Origin: Variovorax paradoxus
GTDB taxonomy: Bacteria > Pseudomonadota > Gammaproteobacteria > Burkholderiales > Burkholderiaceae_C
NCBI RefSeq assembly: GCF_009498455.1
Contig: NZ_CP045644.1
Span: 248,001-312,000 of the forward strand
DNA: 64,000 bases
Direction: 5' to 3'
Positions 39,184 through 48,945 of the stretch are shown in pieces. A program made the position numbers and the translations under genes. Position 1 is the stretch's first letter. Each line of letters starts with the position of its first letter. The notes under the pieces were generated by a model. The model was not told the DNA's origin and ran no database searches. It worked only from the letters and a program-made list of their open reading frames with translations.

Positions 39184-40656
39184 ATGAGCTTCGATCTCGT
39201 TCTGTTCGGCGGTACTGGCGACCTTGCGTGGCGCAAACTGATGCCCGCTTTGTTCCAGGCCTTCAGGCACGGCAGCCTGCCGCAGGACGGGCGCATCGTC
39301 GGCGTGGCACGCGACGACCTGTCGGACGACCAGTACCGCGAACTGATCCAGTCGCGCTTCAGCGCCGTCGAAGGCGCCAAGCGCCCCTCCCCCGAGGAGT
39401 TCAAGAAGTTCGCGTCCATGCTGCACTACCTGCGCATGGACCTGTCCAAGCCCGCCGACTACGCCAGCCTGGCCGAGCTGCTCCAGCAGCGCGACGCAAA
39501 AACGGTCGTGATGTACGTAGCCACGGCGCCCGCGCTCTTCACGCAGGTGGTCGAGCAGATCGCCGCCGCCGGGCTCAACGGCCCGCGCACCCGCGTCGTG
39601 CTCGAGAAGCCGCTGGGCCACGACCTGGCCTCCAACCGCGCCATCAACGCCGCGGTGGGCAAGGTGCTCGAGGAGAAACAGGTCTTTCGCATCGACCACT
39701 ACCTGGGCAAGCCCTCGGTGCAGAACCTGTTCGCGATGCGCTTCGGCAACGCGCTGTTCGAACCCATCTGGCGCCGCGAGCACATCGCCAACATCCAGAT
39801 CACCATGGCCGAAGACCTCGGTGTGGAAAAGCGCGGCGCTTTCTACGACCAGACCGGCGCGCTGCGCGACATGGTGCAGAACCATGCGCTGCAGCTGCTG
39901 TGCGCCGTGGCCATGGAGCCGCCGATCAACGCGCACGCCGACGCCATCCGCGACGAAAAGCTCAAGGTGCTGCGCGCCCTCAAGCCCTGGACGCCAGAGA
40001 GCCTGGGCCTGCACGCGGTGCGCGGCCAGTACACGGCCGGCACGGCCTACGGCGAGCGGGTGCAGGGCTACCGCGACGAGCCGGGCGTGAACCCCGACAG
40101 CCGCACCGAGACCTTCGTGGCACTGCGCACCGAAATCGCCAACTGGCGATGGGCCGGCGTGCCCTTCTACATCCGCACCGGCAAGCGGCTGGCCTCGCGC
40201 GACGCGCGCATCGAAGTCAACTTCCGCCCGACGCCGCACGCGATCTACCGCGCGCCCGCGGGAAACGTCAACAAGCTGGTGATCAACCTGCAGCCGAAGG
40301 ACGGCCTGGAGCTGCACATGCTCGCGCAGGCCCAGGACAACCGCCAGCGCGGCGGCAACGGCCACGCCAGCGCCGCGCAGCTGGCGCCGGTGCAGCTCGA
40401 CCTCGATTTCGACAAACGCTTCGGCGCCGAGCGCGTGGGCGCCTACGAACGCCTGCTGCTCGACGTGATCGACGGCCGCCTCAACCTGTTCGTGCGCAGC
40501 GACGAACAGGAAGAAGCCTGGCGCTGGGTCGAACCGCTCATCGACAGTTGGGAATCCGACGGCGGCCCGCGCCCCTATGCGGCCGGCACCTGGGGCCCCA
40601 GCGCATCGAGCGCCATGATCGCGCGCGACGGCTTCGCCTGGGGCGAAGAGCAGTAA
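39184..40656 (+). CDS. zwf: Glucose-6-phosphate 1-dehydrogenase
   Basis: A 490-residue enzyme that oxidises glucose-6-phosphate to 6-phosphogluconolactone with NADP, feeding the pentose-phosphate and Entner-Doudoroff routes. The dinucleotide loop GGTGDLA is at 9-15, EKPLGHD at 141-147 and the active-site RIDHYLGK at 169-176. The start ATG gives the usual MSFDLVLFGGTGDL opening. It stands alone on the plus strand, divergent from the AfuABC-type importer. This fits an importer that supplies its substrate. Confidence 0.97.
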   Translation: MSFDLVLFGGTGDLAWRKLMPALFQAFRHGSLPQDGRIVGVARDDLSDDQYRELIQSRFSAVEGAKRPSPEEFKKFASMLHYLRMDLSKPADYASLAELLQQRDAKTVVMYVATAPALFTQVVEQIAAAGLNGPRTRVVLEKPLGHDLASNRAINAAVGKVLEEKQVFRIDHYLGKPSVQNLFAMRFGNALFEPIWRREHIANIQITMAEDLGVEKRGAFYDQTGALRDMVQNHALQLLCAVAMEPPINAHADAIRDEKLKVLRALKPWTPESLGLHAVRGQYTAGTAYGERVQGYRDEPGVNPDSRTETFVALRTEIANWRWAGVPFYIRTGKRLASRDARIEVNFRPTPHAIYRAPAGNVNKLVINLQPKDGLELHMLAQAQDNRQRGGNGHASAAQLAPVQLDLDFDKRFGAERVGAYERLLLDVIDGRLNLFVRSDEQEEAWRWVEPLIDSWESDGGPRPYAAGTWGPSASSAMIARDGFAWGEEQ

Positions 40657-40683
40657 CGCAGCAGCAGGCTGCGCGGCCTTCCT

Positions 40684-41604
40684 TCAGCCGAACTGAAGGC
40701 AGCGCATGCCGAGCGTGCCCGACTGGAAGCCTTCGTAGACGGTCTTCGCACGCTCGCCCGGCGCCGCAGCGCCCAGGGCATACAGGAAGGGAAAGTAGTG
40801 GTCCGGCGTGGCCACGGCGGTCGACGCCCCTTCGAGCTTCTGGTAGTCGATGAGCGCGCGGTCGTCCCGGCCGGCCAGCGCGGCTTTCACCGCATCGTCG
40901 AAAGACTGCGCCCACGGGCGACTGGCCTTCGGGCCATCGGGCGTGCCGCGGTCGGTCACGCGCAGGTTGTGCACGACGTTGCCGCTGCCCATCACGAGCA
41001 CGCCTTGGTCACGCAACGCCGCCAGGTCACGCCCCACCGCATGATGGAACGCCGCCGGCTTGTCGTAGTCGATGCTGAGCTGGAAGACCGGCACGTCGGC
41101 CTTCGGGTACAGGTGCTTCAGCACGCTCCAGGTGCCGTGGTCCAGCCCCCACTGCTCGGTGGCGATGACCGGCGTCTGCTTGACCGCGCCGACCGCCTCG
41201 CGCGCGAGCGCGGGCTGACCCGACGCGGGGTATTCGATGTCGAACAGCGCCTGCGGAAAACCGCCGAAATCGTGGATCGTCTTGGGCCGCGTCTGCACCG
41301 TGACGCCGGTTGCGCCCTGGCTGAGCCAGTGCGCCGACACGCTGAGGATCGCCGTCGGACGCGGCAGCTCACGGCCCCAGGCGGCGAGGCGGCGCGTGAA
41401 GGCGTTGTCCGCGAGCGCATTCATCGGCGAGCCATGGCCGATGAAAATCACGGGCATGCGGCGCGCGGGTGCTGCGCCGGCCGCGTGCGCGATCTCGGTC
41501 ATCGACGCCAGCGCGGCGGTCGCGCCCAGCGCCGAGCCCATGAGAAAGCCGCGGCGGCCGAGCAGGCGGGTCGCCCAAGAGGAAGGGATCGTCGGAGGTG
41601 TCAT
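40684..41604 (-). CDS. DODA-type extradiol dioxygenase with Tat signal (YgiD family)
   Basis: A 306-residue class III extradiol dioxygenase of the 4,5-DOPA dioxygenase family. The zinc/iron ligand candidates are H57 in IGHGSPMNA, H92 in SAHWLS and H212 in GNVVHN. GLDHGTW (H156) is the family active-site block. Unlike cytoplasmic E. coli YgiD, it begins with a twin-arginine signal (GRRGFLMGS, arginines 17-18) and a hydrophobic stretch to about residue 43, so it should be exported folded. The ATG at 41604 is preferred over a longer start at 41670. The aromatic substrate is unknown. Confidence 0.87.
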   Translation of the reverse strand: MTPPTIPSSWATRLLGRRGFLMGSALGATAALASMTEIAHAAGAAPARRMPVIFIGHGSPMNALADNAFTRRLAAWGRELPRPTAILSVSAHWLSQGATGVTVQTRPKTIHDFGGFPQALFDIEYPASGQPALAREAVGAVKQTPVIATEQWGLDHGTWSVLKHLYPKADVPVFQLSIDYDKPAAFHHAVGRDLAALRDQGVLVMGSGNVVHNLRVTDRGTPDGPKASRPWAQSFDDAVKAALAGRDDRALIDYQKLEGASTAVATPDHYFPFLYALGAAAPGERAKTVYEGFQSGTLGMRCLQFG

Positions 41605-41707
41605 GGTTTCGTTCGGGACAAGCGCCGGACTCTGCCTGATCTCTCGCGGCGCCGCAGTGCCTTTACGCACACTTCGGCCGATCTCCTTCCGCTTCGGTGA
41701 CGTACCT

Positions 41708-42744
41708 TCAGATCCGCCCTTCCTCCACCGCGTGGCAGGCGACCTGCACGCCCTTCAGGCTCATCAGCGACGGCCGCTCCGACGAGCAGCGCGCATTGGC
41801 ATGCGGGCAGCGCGGATGAAAGGCGCAGCCGGTCGGCGGGTTCAGCGGGTTCGGCACTTCGCCCTGCACCGGCGTGCGCGCACGGCCGGTGTGCTTCATC
41901 TGCGGGATCGCGTCGAGCAGCATGCGCGTGTACGGATGCTGCGGCTCGGCGAAGAGCTTCTGCTTGTCCGCCACCTCGACCAGCCGGCCCAGGTACATCA
42001 CGCCAACCTGGTCGGCCACGTGACGCACCACGGCGAGGTTGTGCGAAATGAAGAGGTACGTCAGGCCCTGCTCGCGCTGCAGGTCTTTCATGATGTTGAG
42101 CACCTGCGCCTGCACGCTCACGTCGAGCGCCGAGGTGGGCTCGTCGCACACCAGGAACTCGGGCTGCGTGGCGAGCGCCCGCGCAATCGAAATGCGCTGG
42201 CGCTGGCCGCCCGAGAACTGGTGCGGGTACTTGCTCATGTCCAGCGGCGAGAGGCCGACCGACTGCAGCAGCTCGCCCACGCGCTGGCGCAGCGCGTCCT
42301 TGTCGCTCAGGATGCCGTGCTCGCGCAGCGGCTCGCCGATGATGTCCTCGACGATCCAGCGCGGGTTGAGGCTCGCGTAGGGGTCCTGAAAGATCATCTG
42401 GATGCGACGGCGCAGCTGCCGGCCTTCGGGCGTCTTGAACGCGGCGTGCGCGTCCTGCCCGTCGAACTGCAGGCCGCCGCGCGTGGGCGCATACAGCCCC
42501 ACCAGCAGGCGCGCCACGGTGCTCTTGCCGCAACCCGATTCGCCGACCAGCGCGAGCGTCTTGCCGCGCTCGATGGAAAAGCTCACGCCGTCCACCGCAT
42601 GCAGCAGCACGCGCGGCTTGCGTTCCAGCACGCGGTTGAGCCAGGGCGGCGAGACGTCGAAGGTGCGCGCGAGGTCGTGCGCGACCACGAGCGGCTCGCC
42701 GGTCTTTGTGGCCGCAGCGTCCTTGCGGGGTTCGGTCACGGCGC

Positions 42745-42748
<4 letters not shown>
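41708..42748 (-). CDS. dppF: Dipeptide/oligopeptide ABC transporter ATPase, DppF/OppF type
   Basis: A 346-residue ATPase with Walker [10 protein letters not shown] (69-77), signature [15 protein letters not shown], Walker [12 protein letters not shown] and the C-terminal peptide-importer motif [15 protein letters not shown] with the cysteines of the FeS-like oligopeptide domain. It is the last gene of a six-gene operon and overlaps dppD by 4 bp. It pairs with DppD to drive import. Confidence 0.93.
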
Positions 42749-43815
<1,067 letters not shown>

Positions 43816-43835
43816 GGGGCGTTGTCCTTTTCTGT

Positions 43836-44747
43836 TCAGCGCAAGCGCGGATTGAGCGCGTCGCGCAGCCAGTCGCCGAGCAGGTTCACGCTGAGTGCAA
43901 TGAGCACCAGCATCAGGCCTGGGAACACCGTGATCCACCATTCGCCCGAGAACAGGTACTGGTTGCCGATGCTGATGAGCGTGCCCAGCGAGGGCGAGGT
44001 TGGCGGCACGCCGACACCCAGGAACGACAGCGTCGCCTCCGTGATGATCGCGGTCGCGACCTGGATGGTGGCCAGCACCATCACCGGCCCCATCACGTTG
44101 GGCAGCACGTGGCGCAGCATGATGCGCAGCGGCGCCACGCCGGTGACGCGCGCGGCCTGCACGTACTCCTTGTTGCGCTCCACCAGCGTGGAGCCGCGCA
44201 CGGTACGTGCGTACTGCACCCAGCCCGTGAGCGAGATCGAAATGATCAGCACGCCGAAGGCCAGCGATTCGTGCGCGCTCGGAAAGAGCGCACGGCCGAC
44301 GCCGGCGATGAGCAGCGCGACCAGGATGGGCGGGAACGACAGCATCACGTCGCACACGCGCATGAGGAAGGAGTCGAGCCAGCCGCCGAAGAAACCGGCC
44401 AGCAGGCCGAGCACCACGCCGACGACGACGGACAGCACCACCGACACCACGCCGACGATCAGCGAGATGCGCGCGCCGTAGATCACGGCCGACAGAATGT
44501 CGCGGCCCTGGTCGTCGGTGCCGAGCAGGTATTTGGACGAGCCTTCGGCGCTCCAGGCCGGCGGCAGGCGGGCGTCACCGAGTTCGAGGGTGGCGAGGTC
44601 AAAAGGATTGTGCGGCGACACCCATCCGGCGAACACCGAACAGAAGACGCACACCAGCGCAATGACGGCGGCGGCGATCGCCACCGGCGAGGTTCGGAAG
44701 CTGTAGCCGACATCGCTGTCGAGCCAGCGGGCAAGGGTTGTTTTCAT
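43836..44747 (-). CDS. dppC: Dipeptide ABC transporter permease, DppC type
   Basis: A 303-residue inner-membrane permease with about six helices (first near residues 20-42) and the EAA-like loop YVQAARVTGVAPLRIMLRHVLPN. It partners with DppB. The gene is separated from the binding-protein gene by 116 bp holding a strong terminator-like hairpin, so its expression is probably lower than that of the binding protein. Confidence 0.93.
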   Translation of the reverse strand: MKTTLARWLDSDVGYSFRTSPVAIAAAVIALVCVFCSVFAGWVSPHNPFDLATLELGDARLPPAWSAEGSSKYLLGTDDQGRDILSAVIYGARISLIVGVVSVVLSVVVGVVLGLLAGFFGGWLDSFLMRVCDVMLSFPPILVALLIAGVGRALFPSAHESLAFGVLIISISLTGWVQYARTVRGSTLVERNKEYVQAARVTGVAPLRIMLRHVLPNVMGPVMVLATIQVATAIITEATLSFLGVGVPPTSPSLGTLISIGNQYLFSGEWWITVFPGLMLVLIALSVNLLGDWLRDALNPRLR

Positions 44748-44796
44748 CGCCGGGCCGCGCCGAGGGGAGCGTGGGGGTTATTTTTCATCGTGAAGC

Positions 44797-44829
44797 AAAA
44801 AAGAATGGGCCCGCAATAAGCGGGCCCAT
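44797..44829 (-). terminator. Intercistronic terminator after the peptide-binding protein gene
   Basis: A perfect 10-bp stem (ATGGGCCCGC with GCGGGCCCAT) and AATAA loop, followed on the minus strand by TCTTTTTTGC. It lies between the binding-protein gene and dppC within one operon. It should stop most transcripts after the highly needed binding protein and let a fraction through to the membrane subunits. Confidence 0.8.
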
Positions 44830-44863
44830 GGTCGGGCCGCTCAGGCAGCGGCCCAGGGTCGAC

Positions 44864-46444
44864 TTACTTGATGCTCATCCACTTGAAGTACATGAAGTTG
44901 TCGGCCAGCTGCACCAGCTCGACCTTCTTGCTCACGCCCCAGGCCAGCGACTGCTGATGCAGCGGCAGGTGGCCGATGTCGTCGGAATGGACCTTGAAGG
45001 CTTCCTTGATCATCTCGTTGCGCTTGCCCTTGTCCGACTCGGACTGGATCTTCTTGGTCAGCTCGTCGAGCTTGGGGTTGCAGTAGGCGCCCAGGTTGAA
45101 CTGGCCCGTGCCCTTGTCGTCGGGGCACGAGGTGAGCGAGCTCAGCGCGTTGTGCGAGTCGTAGGTGGTCGGGGTCCAGCCCAGCATGTAGAAGCTGGTG
45201 TCGCGGCGCAGGATCTTCGGGAAGTAAGTGCCCTTGGTCTCGGCCACGAGGTTGATCTTCACGCCGATCTTCGCGAGGTTGGCGGCCACGCTCTGGCAGA
45301 TCTGGCCGTCGTTGACGTAGCGGTCGTTCGGGCAGTTCATCGAGACTTCAAAGCCATTCGGGTAGCCGGCTTCGGTCAGCAGCTTCTTGGCGGCATCCAC
45401 GTCGAAGGGCAAGCGCTTGTCCTGGTCGGCGGTCCAGCCGTTGATGCCCGGGCCGACAAGCAGCGCGGTGGGCTTGGAGGCGCCGCGCATCACGGTGCGC
45501 TGAATGCCGGCAATGTCGATGGCCTGGTAGAAGGCCTGTCGCACGCGCTTGTCCTTGAACGGGTTCTTGCCCTTCACGTTCGAGTACTGCAGCTCGTCGC
45601 GCTTCTGGTCCATGCCTAGGAAGATGGTGCGCATCTCGGGGCCGGTGATGACGCGTGCATTGGGCGCGGCGTTGATGCGCGCGATGTCCTGCACGGGCAC
45701 GGGTTCCATCACGTCGACTTCGCCGGAGACCAGCGCGGCCACGCGGGTCGCGGGGTTGGCGATGGGCGTGAACACGATCTCCTGCGCGTTGCCGTCGATC
45801 TTGCCCCAGTAGGTGCCGTTGCGCGTGAACACGGTGCGCACGTTGGGCTGGCGCTCGCGCACGCGGAACGGGCCGGTGCCGTTGGCCTTGAACGAGGCGG
45901 TGTTCTCGATGCCCTTGCGGCGGTCGACGGGCTTGGTGGCCTGGTTTTCCTCGCACCACTTCTTGCTCATGATCATGGTGAGCGAGATCACGTCGGGCAG
46001 GATCGGGAACGGGCCGTTGGTTTCGATTTCGACGGCGAGGTCGCCGACCTTGCGCACGGCCTTGATCTCGCTGAGCGTGGCCTTCATGTCGGAGCCGTCG
46101 CCCTGCGCACGCGCGAAGCTGAACACCACGTCGTCGGCGCTGAACGGCGTGCCGTCATGGAACACGACGCCCTTGCGCAGCTCGAAGCGCCACACGTTCG
46201 GCGAGGTCTGCTTCCAGCTCGTGGCCAGCAGCGGTGCCAGGCTCAGGTCCTTGTTGCGGCCCACGAGAGTTTCATAGACGTTGGCGGTGACGCTCAGTTG
46301 CAGCGACTCGTTGAGCGAGTGCGGGTCGAGCGACAGGGCGTCGCCCTGGTTCGCGATGCGGATGGTCTGCGCGCTGGCGACCATGCTGACGGCGCTCAGA
46401 GCGCACAGGACAGCGACCGCGGCCGCCTTCTTCTTGAAACTCAT
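44864..46444 (-). CDS. Family 5 extracellular solute-binding protein (dipeptide/oligopeptide type)
   Basis: A 526-residue periplasmic binding protein. The signal peptide MSFKKKAAAVAVLCALSAVS continues to VASAQ (about residue 26). The mature part has the SBP_5 layout, with GVVFHDGTPFSADDVVFSF and GTGPFRV blocks. The ATG at 46444 is chosen because it starts the signal peptide; an upstream start would bury it. The ligand is probably a peptide or amidated amino acid, given the amidohydrolase gene directly upstream. It is followed by a terminator-like hairpin and dppC. Confidence 0.92.
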   Translation of the reverse strand: MSFKKKAAAVAVLCALSAVSMVASAQTIRIANQGDALSLDPHSLNESLQLSVTANVYETLVGRNKDLSLAPLLATSWKQTSPNVWRFELRKGVVFHDGTPFSADDVVFSFARAQGDGSDMKATLSEIKAVRKVGDLAVEIETNGPFPILPDVISLTMIMSKKWCEENQATKPVDRRKGIENTASFKANGTGPFRVRERQPNVRTVFTRNGTYWGKIDGNAQEIVFTPIANPATRVAALVSGEVDVMEPVPVQDIARINAAPNARVITGPEMRTIFLGMDQKRDELQYSNVKGKNPFKDKRVRQAFYQAIDIAGIQRTVMRGASKPTALLVGPGINGWTADQDKRLPFDVDAAKKLLTEAGYPNGFEVSMNCPNDRYVNDGQICQSVAANLAKIGVKINLVAETKGTYFPKILRRDTSFYMLGWTPTTYDSHNALSSLTSCPDDKGTGQFNLGAYCNPKLDELTKKIQSESDKGKRNEMIKEAFKVHSDDIGHLPLHQQSLAWGVSKKVELVQLADNFMYFKWMSIK

Positions 46445-46478
46445 GGGAACACTCCTCGGGTTGGGATCAAAAAACACA

Positions 46479-47762
46479 TCAAGAAGCCGCGGTGGCGGCT
46501 GCTTGCTCTGGCTGCGTACCGCGGGTGGCGGCAAGCGGCATGCCCCGCTCGATCAGCCCCGCATGCAATGCGGCGCCGAGCGGCAGGATCTCGTCGTTGA
46601 AGTCGTAGCGGCTGTTGTGCAGGAAGGCGCCGCTGCGGGCGTCCTGGCCGATGCGCAGATAAGCACCGGCCTTCTTCTGCAGCATGAAAGAGAAATCTTC
46701 GGCGCCCATGCTGGGCTCCAGGTTGCGGTCGACGTTCTTCGCGCCGACCAGCGACTCGGCCACGTCGGCCGCGAACATCGCTTCGGGCGCGGTGTTGATC
46801 GTGGCCGGGTAGATGCGCTCGTACTTGATCGTCGCGGTCGCACCAAAGCCGGCGGCAATGGCCGTGCACAGCTCGCTCAGGCGCTGCTCGACCTGCGCCT
46901 GCACGCGCGCGCTGAAGGTGCGCACGGTGCCGACCAGCGTGGCCTCGCCCGGGATCACGCTCATGGCGCCGAGATCGCCGGCCTGCACGGCGCAGATGCT
47001 GACGACGGCCGCGTCGATGGGACGCACGCTGCGCGACACGATGGTCTGCGCCGCGGTGATGATGTGCGCGGCCACCACGACGGGGTCGATGGTCTGGTAC
47101 GCATGAGCACCATGGCCACCCTTGCCCTTGACCTCGATCGTCACGCGATCGGCCGCGGCCATCATCGCGCCGCGGTTGATGCCCACGGTGCCGGCCGGCA
47201 TCGCGGGCCAGTTGTGCATCGCATAGACGGCGTTCACCGGAAAGCGATCGAACAGGCCGTCTTCGATCATCACGCGCGCGCCGGCAAAGCCTTCTTCGCC
47301 GGGCTGGAAGATCAGCACCGCGGTACCGTCGAAGTCGCGCGTCTCGGCCAGGTAGCGCGCGGCGCCGACGAGCATGGCGGTGTGGCCGTCGTGGCCGCAG
47401 CCGTGCATCAGGCCGTCGTTGGCGGAGCGCCAGCCGAAGTCGTTGTCCTCGCGCATGGGCAGCGCGTCCATGTCGGCACGCAGGCCGATCATGCGACCGC
47501 TGGCCGTCGACTTGCCGCGGATGACGCCGACGACGCCGGTCTTGCCGATGCCCTCGTGGATCTCGTCCACGCCGCACGCGCGCAGCGCTTCGCGCACGCG
47601 ACCGGCGGTGTAGACCTCCTCGAAGCCGAGCTCGGGGTGGGCGTGCAGGTCGCGGCGGAAGGCCGTGATCTCGGGGTAGAAGCTGGCGATGTGCGCGAAG
47701 GCCCGGCCGGAGGCCTGCAGGCGCGGCGCTGCAGCGGCCGTTGCTGTTGCGGCGGCACTCAC
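46479..47762 (-). CDS. M20-family amidohydrolase (HipO/AmaA-like)
   Basis: A 427-residue metal-dependent amidohydrolase that releases amino acids from N-acyl or amide conjugates. Metal-site blocks are visible: DLHAHPELGFEE, HGCGHDGHTAML with the bridging region, and FQPGEEG with the catalytic glutamate. MGAEDFSFML lies near the end. It appears to start with GTG and begins one base after the dppB stop, inside the peptide importer operon. It likely hydrolyses the imported ligand in the cytoplasm. The N-terminal 20 residues are alanine-rich and poorly conserved, so a later start is possible. Confidence 0.9.
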   Translation of the reverse strand: MSAAATATAAAAPRLQASGRAFAHIASFYPEITAFRRDLHAHPELGFEEVYTAGRVREALRACGVDEIHEGIGKTGVVGVIRGKSTASGRMIGLRADMDALPMREDNDFGWRSANDGLMHGCGHDGHTAMLVGAARYLAETRDFDGTAVLIFQPGEEGFAGARVMIEDGLFDRFPVNAVYAMHNWPAMPAGTVGINRGAMMAAADRVTIEVKGKGGHGAHAYQTIDPVVVAAHIITAAQTIVSRSVRPIDAAVVSICAVQAGDLGAMSVIPGEATLVGTVRTFSARVQAQVEQRLSELCTAIAAGFGATATIKYERIYPATINTAPEAMFAADVAESLVGAKNVDRNLEPSMGAEDFSFMLQKKAGAYLRIGQDARSGAFLHNSRYDFNDEILPLGAALHAGLIERGMPLAATRGTQPEQAAATAAS

Positions 47763-47763
47763 C

Positions 47764-48744
47764 TCAATGGCCTCCCGCCTTGCCCACGCGCAGCCGAGGA
47801 TCGACCACGAAGTACAACAGGTCGACCACGAGGTTGATCACCACGAAGATCAGCGCGATCAGGCACAGGTAGGCGGCCATCACGGGGATGTCCGCGAAGG
47901 TCACGGCCTGGATGAAGAGCAGGCCCATGCCGGGCCACTGGAACACCGACTCCGTGATGATCGCGAAAGCGATCAGCCCGCCGAGTTGCAGACCCGTGAT
48001 GGTCATGACCGGCACCAGCGTGTTCTTGAGCGCGTGGCCGAAATGGATCGCGCGGTTCGACAGGCCCCGTGCGCGCGCGAACTTGATGTAGTCGGTGCGC
48101 AGCACCTCGAGCATCTCGGCGCGCACCAGCCGCATGATCAGCGTGAGCTGGAAGATCGCCAGCGTCACCGCCGGCAGGATGATGTGGTGCCAGCCGTCGG
48201 CCTTGAAGAGCCCACTGGTCCACCAGCCGAACTGCACCGTATCGCCGCGCCCGAAGCTCGGGAACCAGCCCAGCGTCACAGCGAAGACGAGAATCAGCAG
48301 GATGCCGATCAGGAAGGTGGGCAGCGACACGCCGAGCAGCGACACAGTCATGAACACCTGGCTCATGAAGGTGCCACGGCGCAGAGCGGTGTACACGCCC
48401 ATCGGAATGCCGACGAACAGCGCCAGGGCCGCGGCCACCAGTGCGAGTTCGAGCGTGGCCGGGAAGCGCTCGCCGATCAGGCGCGACACCTTGGCGCCCT
48501 GGCGCAGGCTCAGGCCGAACTCGCCTTGTGCGGCATTGACGAGGAAATGCCAGAACTGCACGAAGAAGGGTCGGTCGAGCCCCAATGCGGCGCGCATTTC
48601 ACGGATCTGGTCGGGCTTGGCGTCTTGTCCCAGCAGGAACACGACCGGGTCGCCGACATATTGAAAGAGGAGGAAGGCGATGAACGCGACCGCGATCATC
48701 ACGATCACGGCCTGGATCAGGCGGCGCAGTACAAAGGCAGTCAT
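47764..48744 (-). CDS. dppB: Dipeptide ABC transporter permease, DppB type
   Basis: A 326-residue inner-membrane permease, first gene of the dppB-amidohydrolase-binding protein-dppC-dppD-dppF operon. It starts MTAFVLRRLIQAVIVMI with a first helix at about residues 9-30, has the EAA-type loop YIKFARARGLSNRAIHFGHALKN and ends with the NLVVDLLYFVVDPRLR block of DppB proteins. The order with the permease first and the binding protein third is unusual against the classical dppABCDF arrangement. The 201-bp gap to the porin gene holds its promoter. Confidence 0.93.
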   Translation of the reverse strand: MTAFVLRRLIQAVIVMIAVAFIAFLLFQYVGDPVVFLLGQDAKPDQIREMRAALGLDRPFFVQFWHFLVNAAQGEFGLSLRQGAKVSRLIGERFPATLELALVAAALALFVGIPMGVYTALRRGTFMSQVFMTVSLLGVSLPTFLIGILLILVFAVTLGWFPSFGRGDTVQFGWWTSGLFKADGWHHIILPAVTLAIFQLTLIMRLVRAEMLEVLRTDYIKFARARGLSNRAIHFGHALKNTLVPVMTITGLQLGGLIAFAIITESVFQWPGMGLLFIQAVTFADIPVMAAYLCLIALIFVVINLVVDLLYFVVDPRLRVGKAGGH

Positions 48745-48870
48745 TCAACAACAATAGTGATCGCGGCATGCTAGCAGTGCAAGCAGCGTGCCCGCACGGG
48801 GGTTCCCCCGGGGTGCACACAGATGGTGCTCTTTGCCAACACTGCCCGGCCTCGCGATGACGGCGCACCA

Positions 48871-48907
48871 ATGAAAAAAGCCACCCGGCTTGCGCCGGGT
48901 GGCTTTT
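48871..48907 (-). terminator. Terminator of the left porin gene
   Basis: A 13-bp perfect stem (AAAAGCCACCCGG with CCGGGTGGCTTTT) and six-base loop, with TTTTTTCAT after it on the minus strand. It lies 39 bp past the porin stop. Confidence 0.9.
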
Positions 48908-48945
48908 GGTCTTTCGATTCGAAGCTGGCTTACGCCAGCATCAAA

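Noticed and set aside
35779..40656. A 1625-codon plus-strand open frame across the importer genes and zwf
   Set aside because: Apart from its zwf end it is the antisense shadow of afuB and afuA. The composition is rich in Arg, His, Ala and Gln with no motifs, as expected of open frames opposite high-GC genes.
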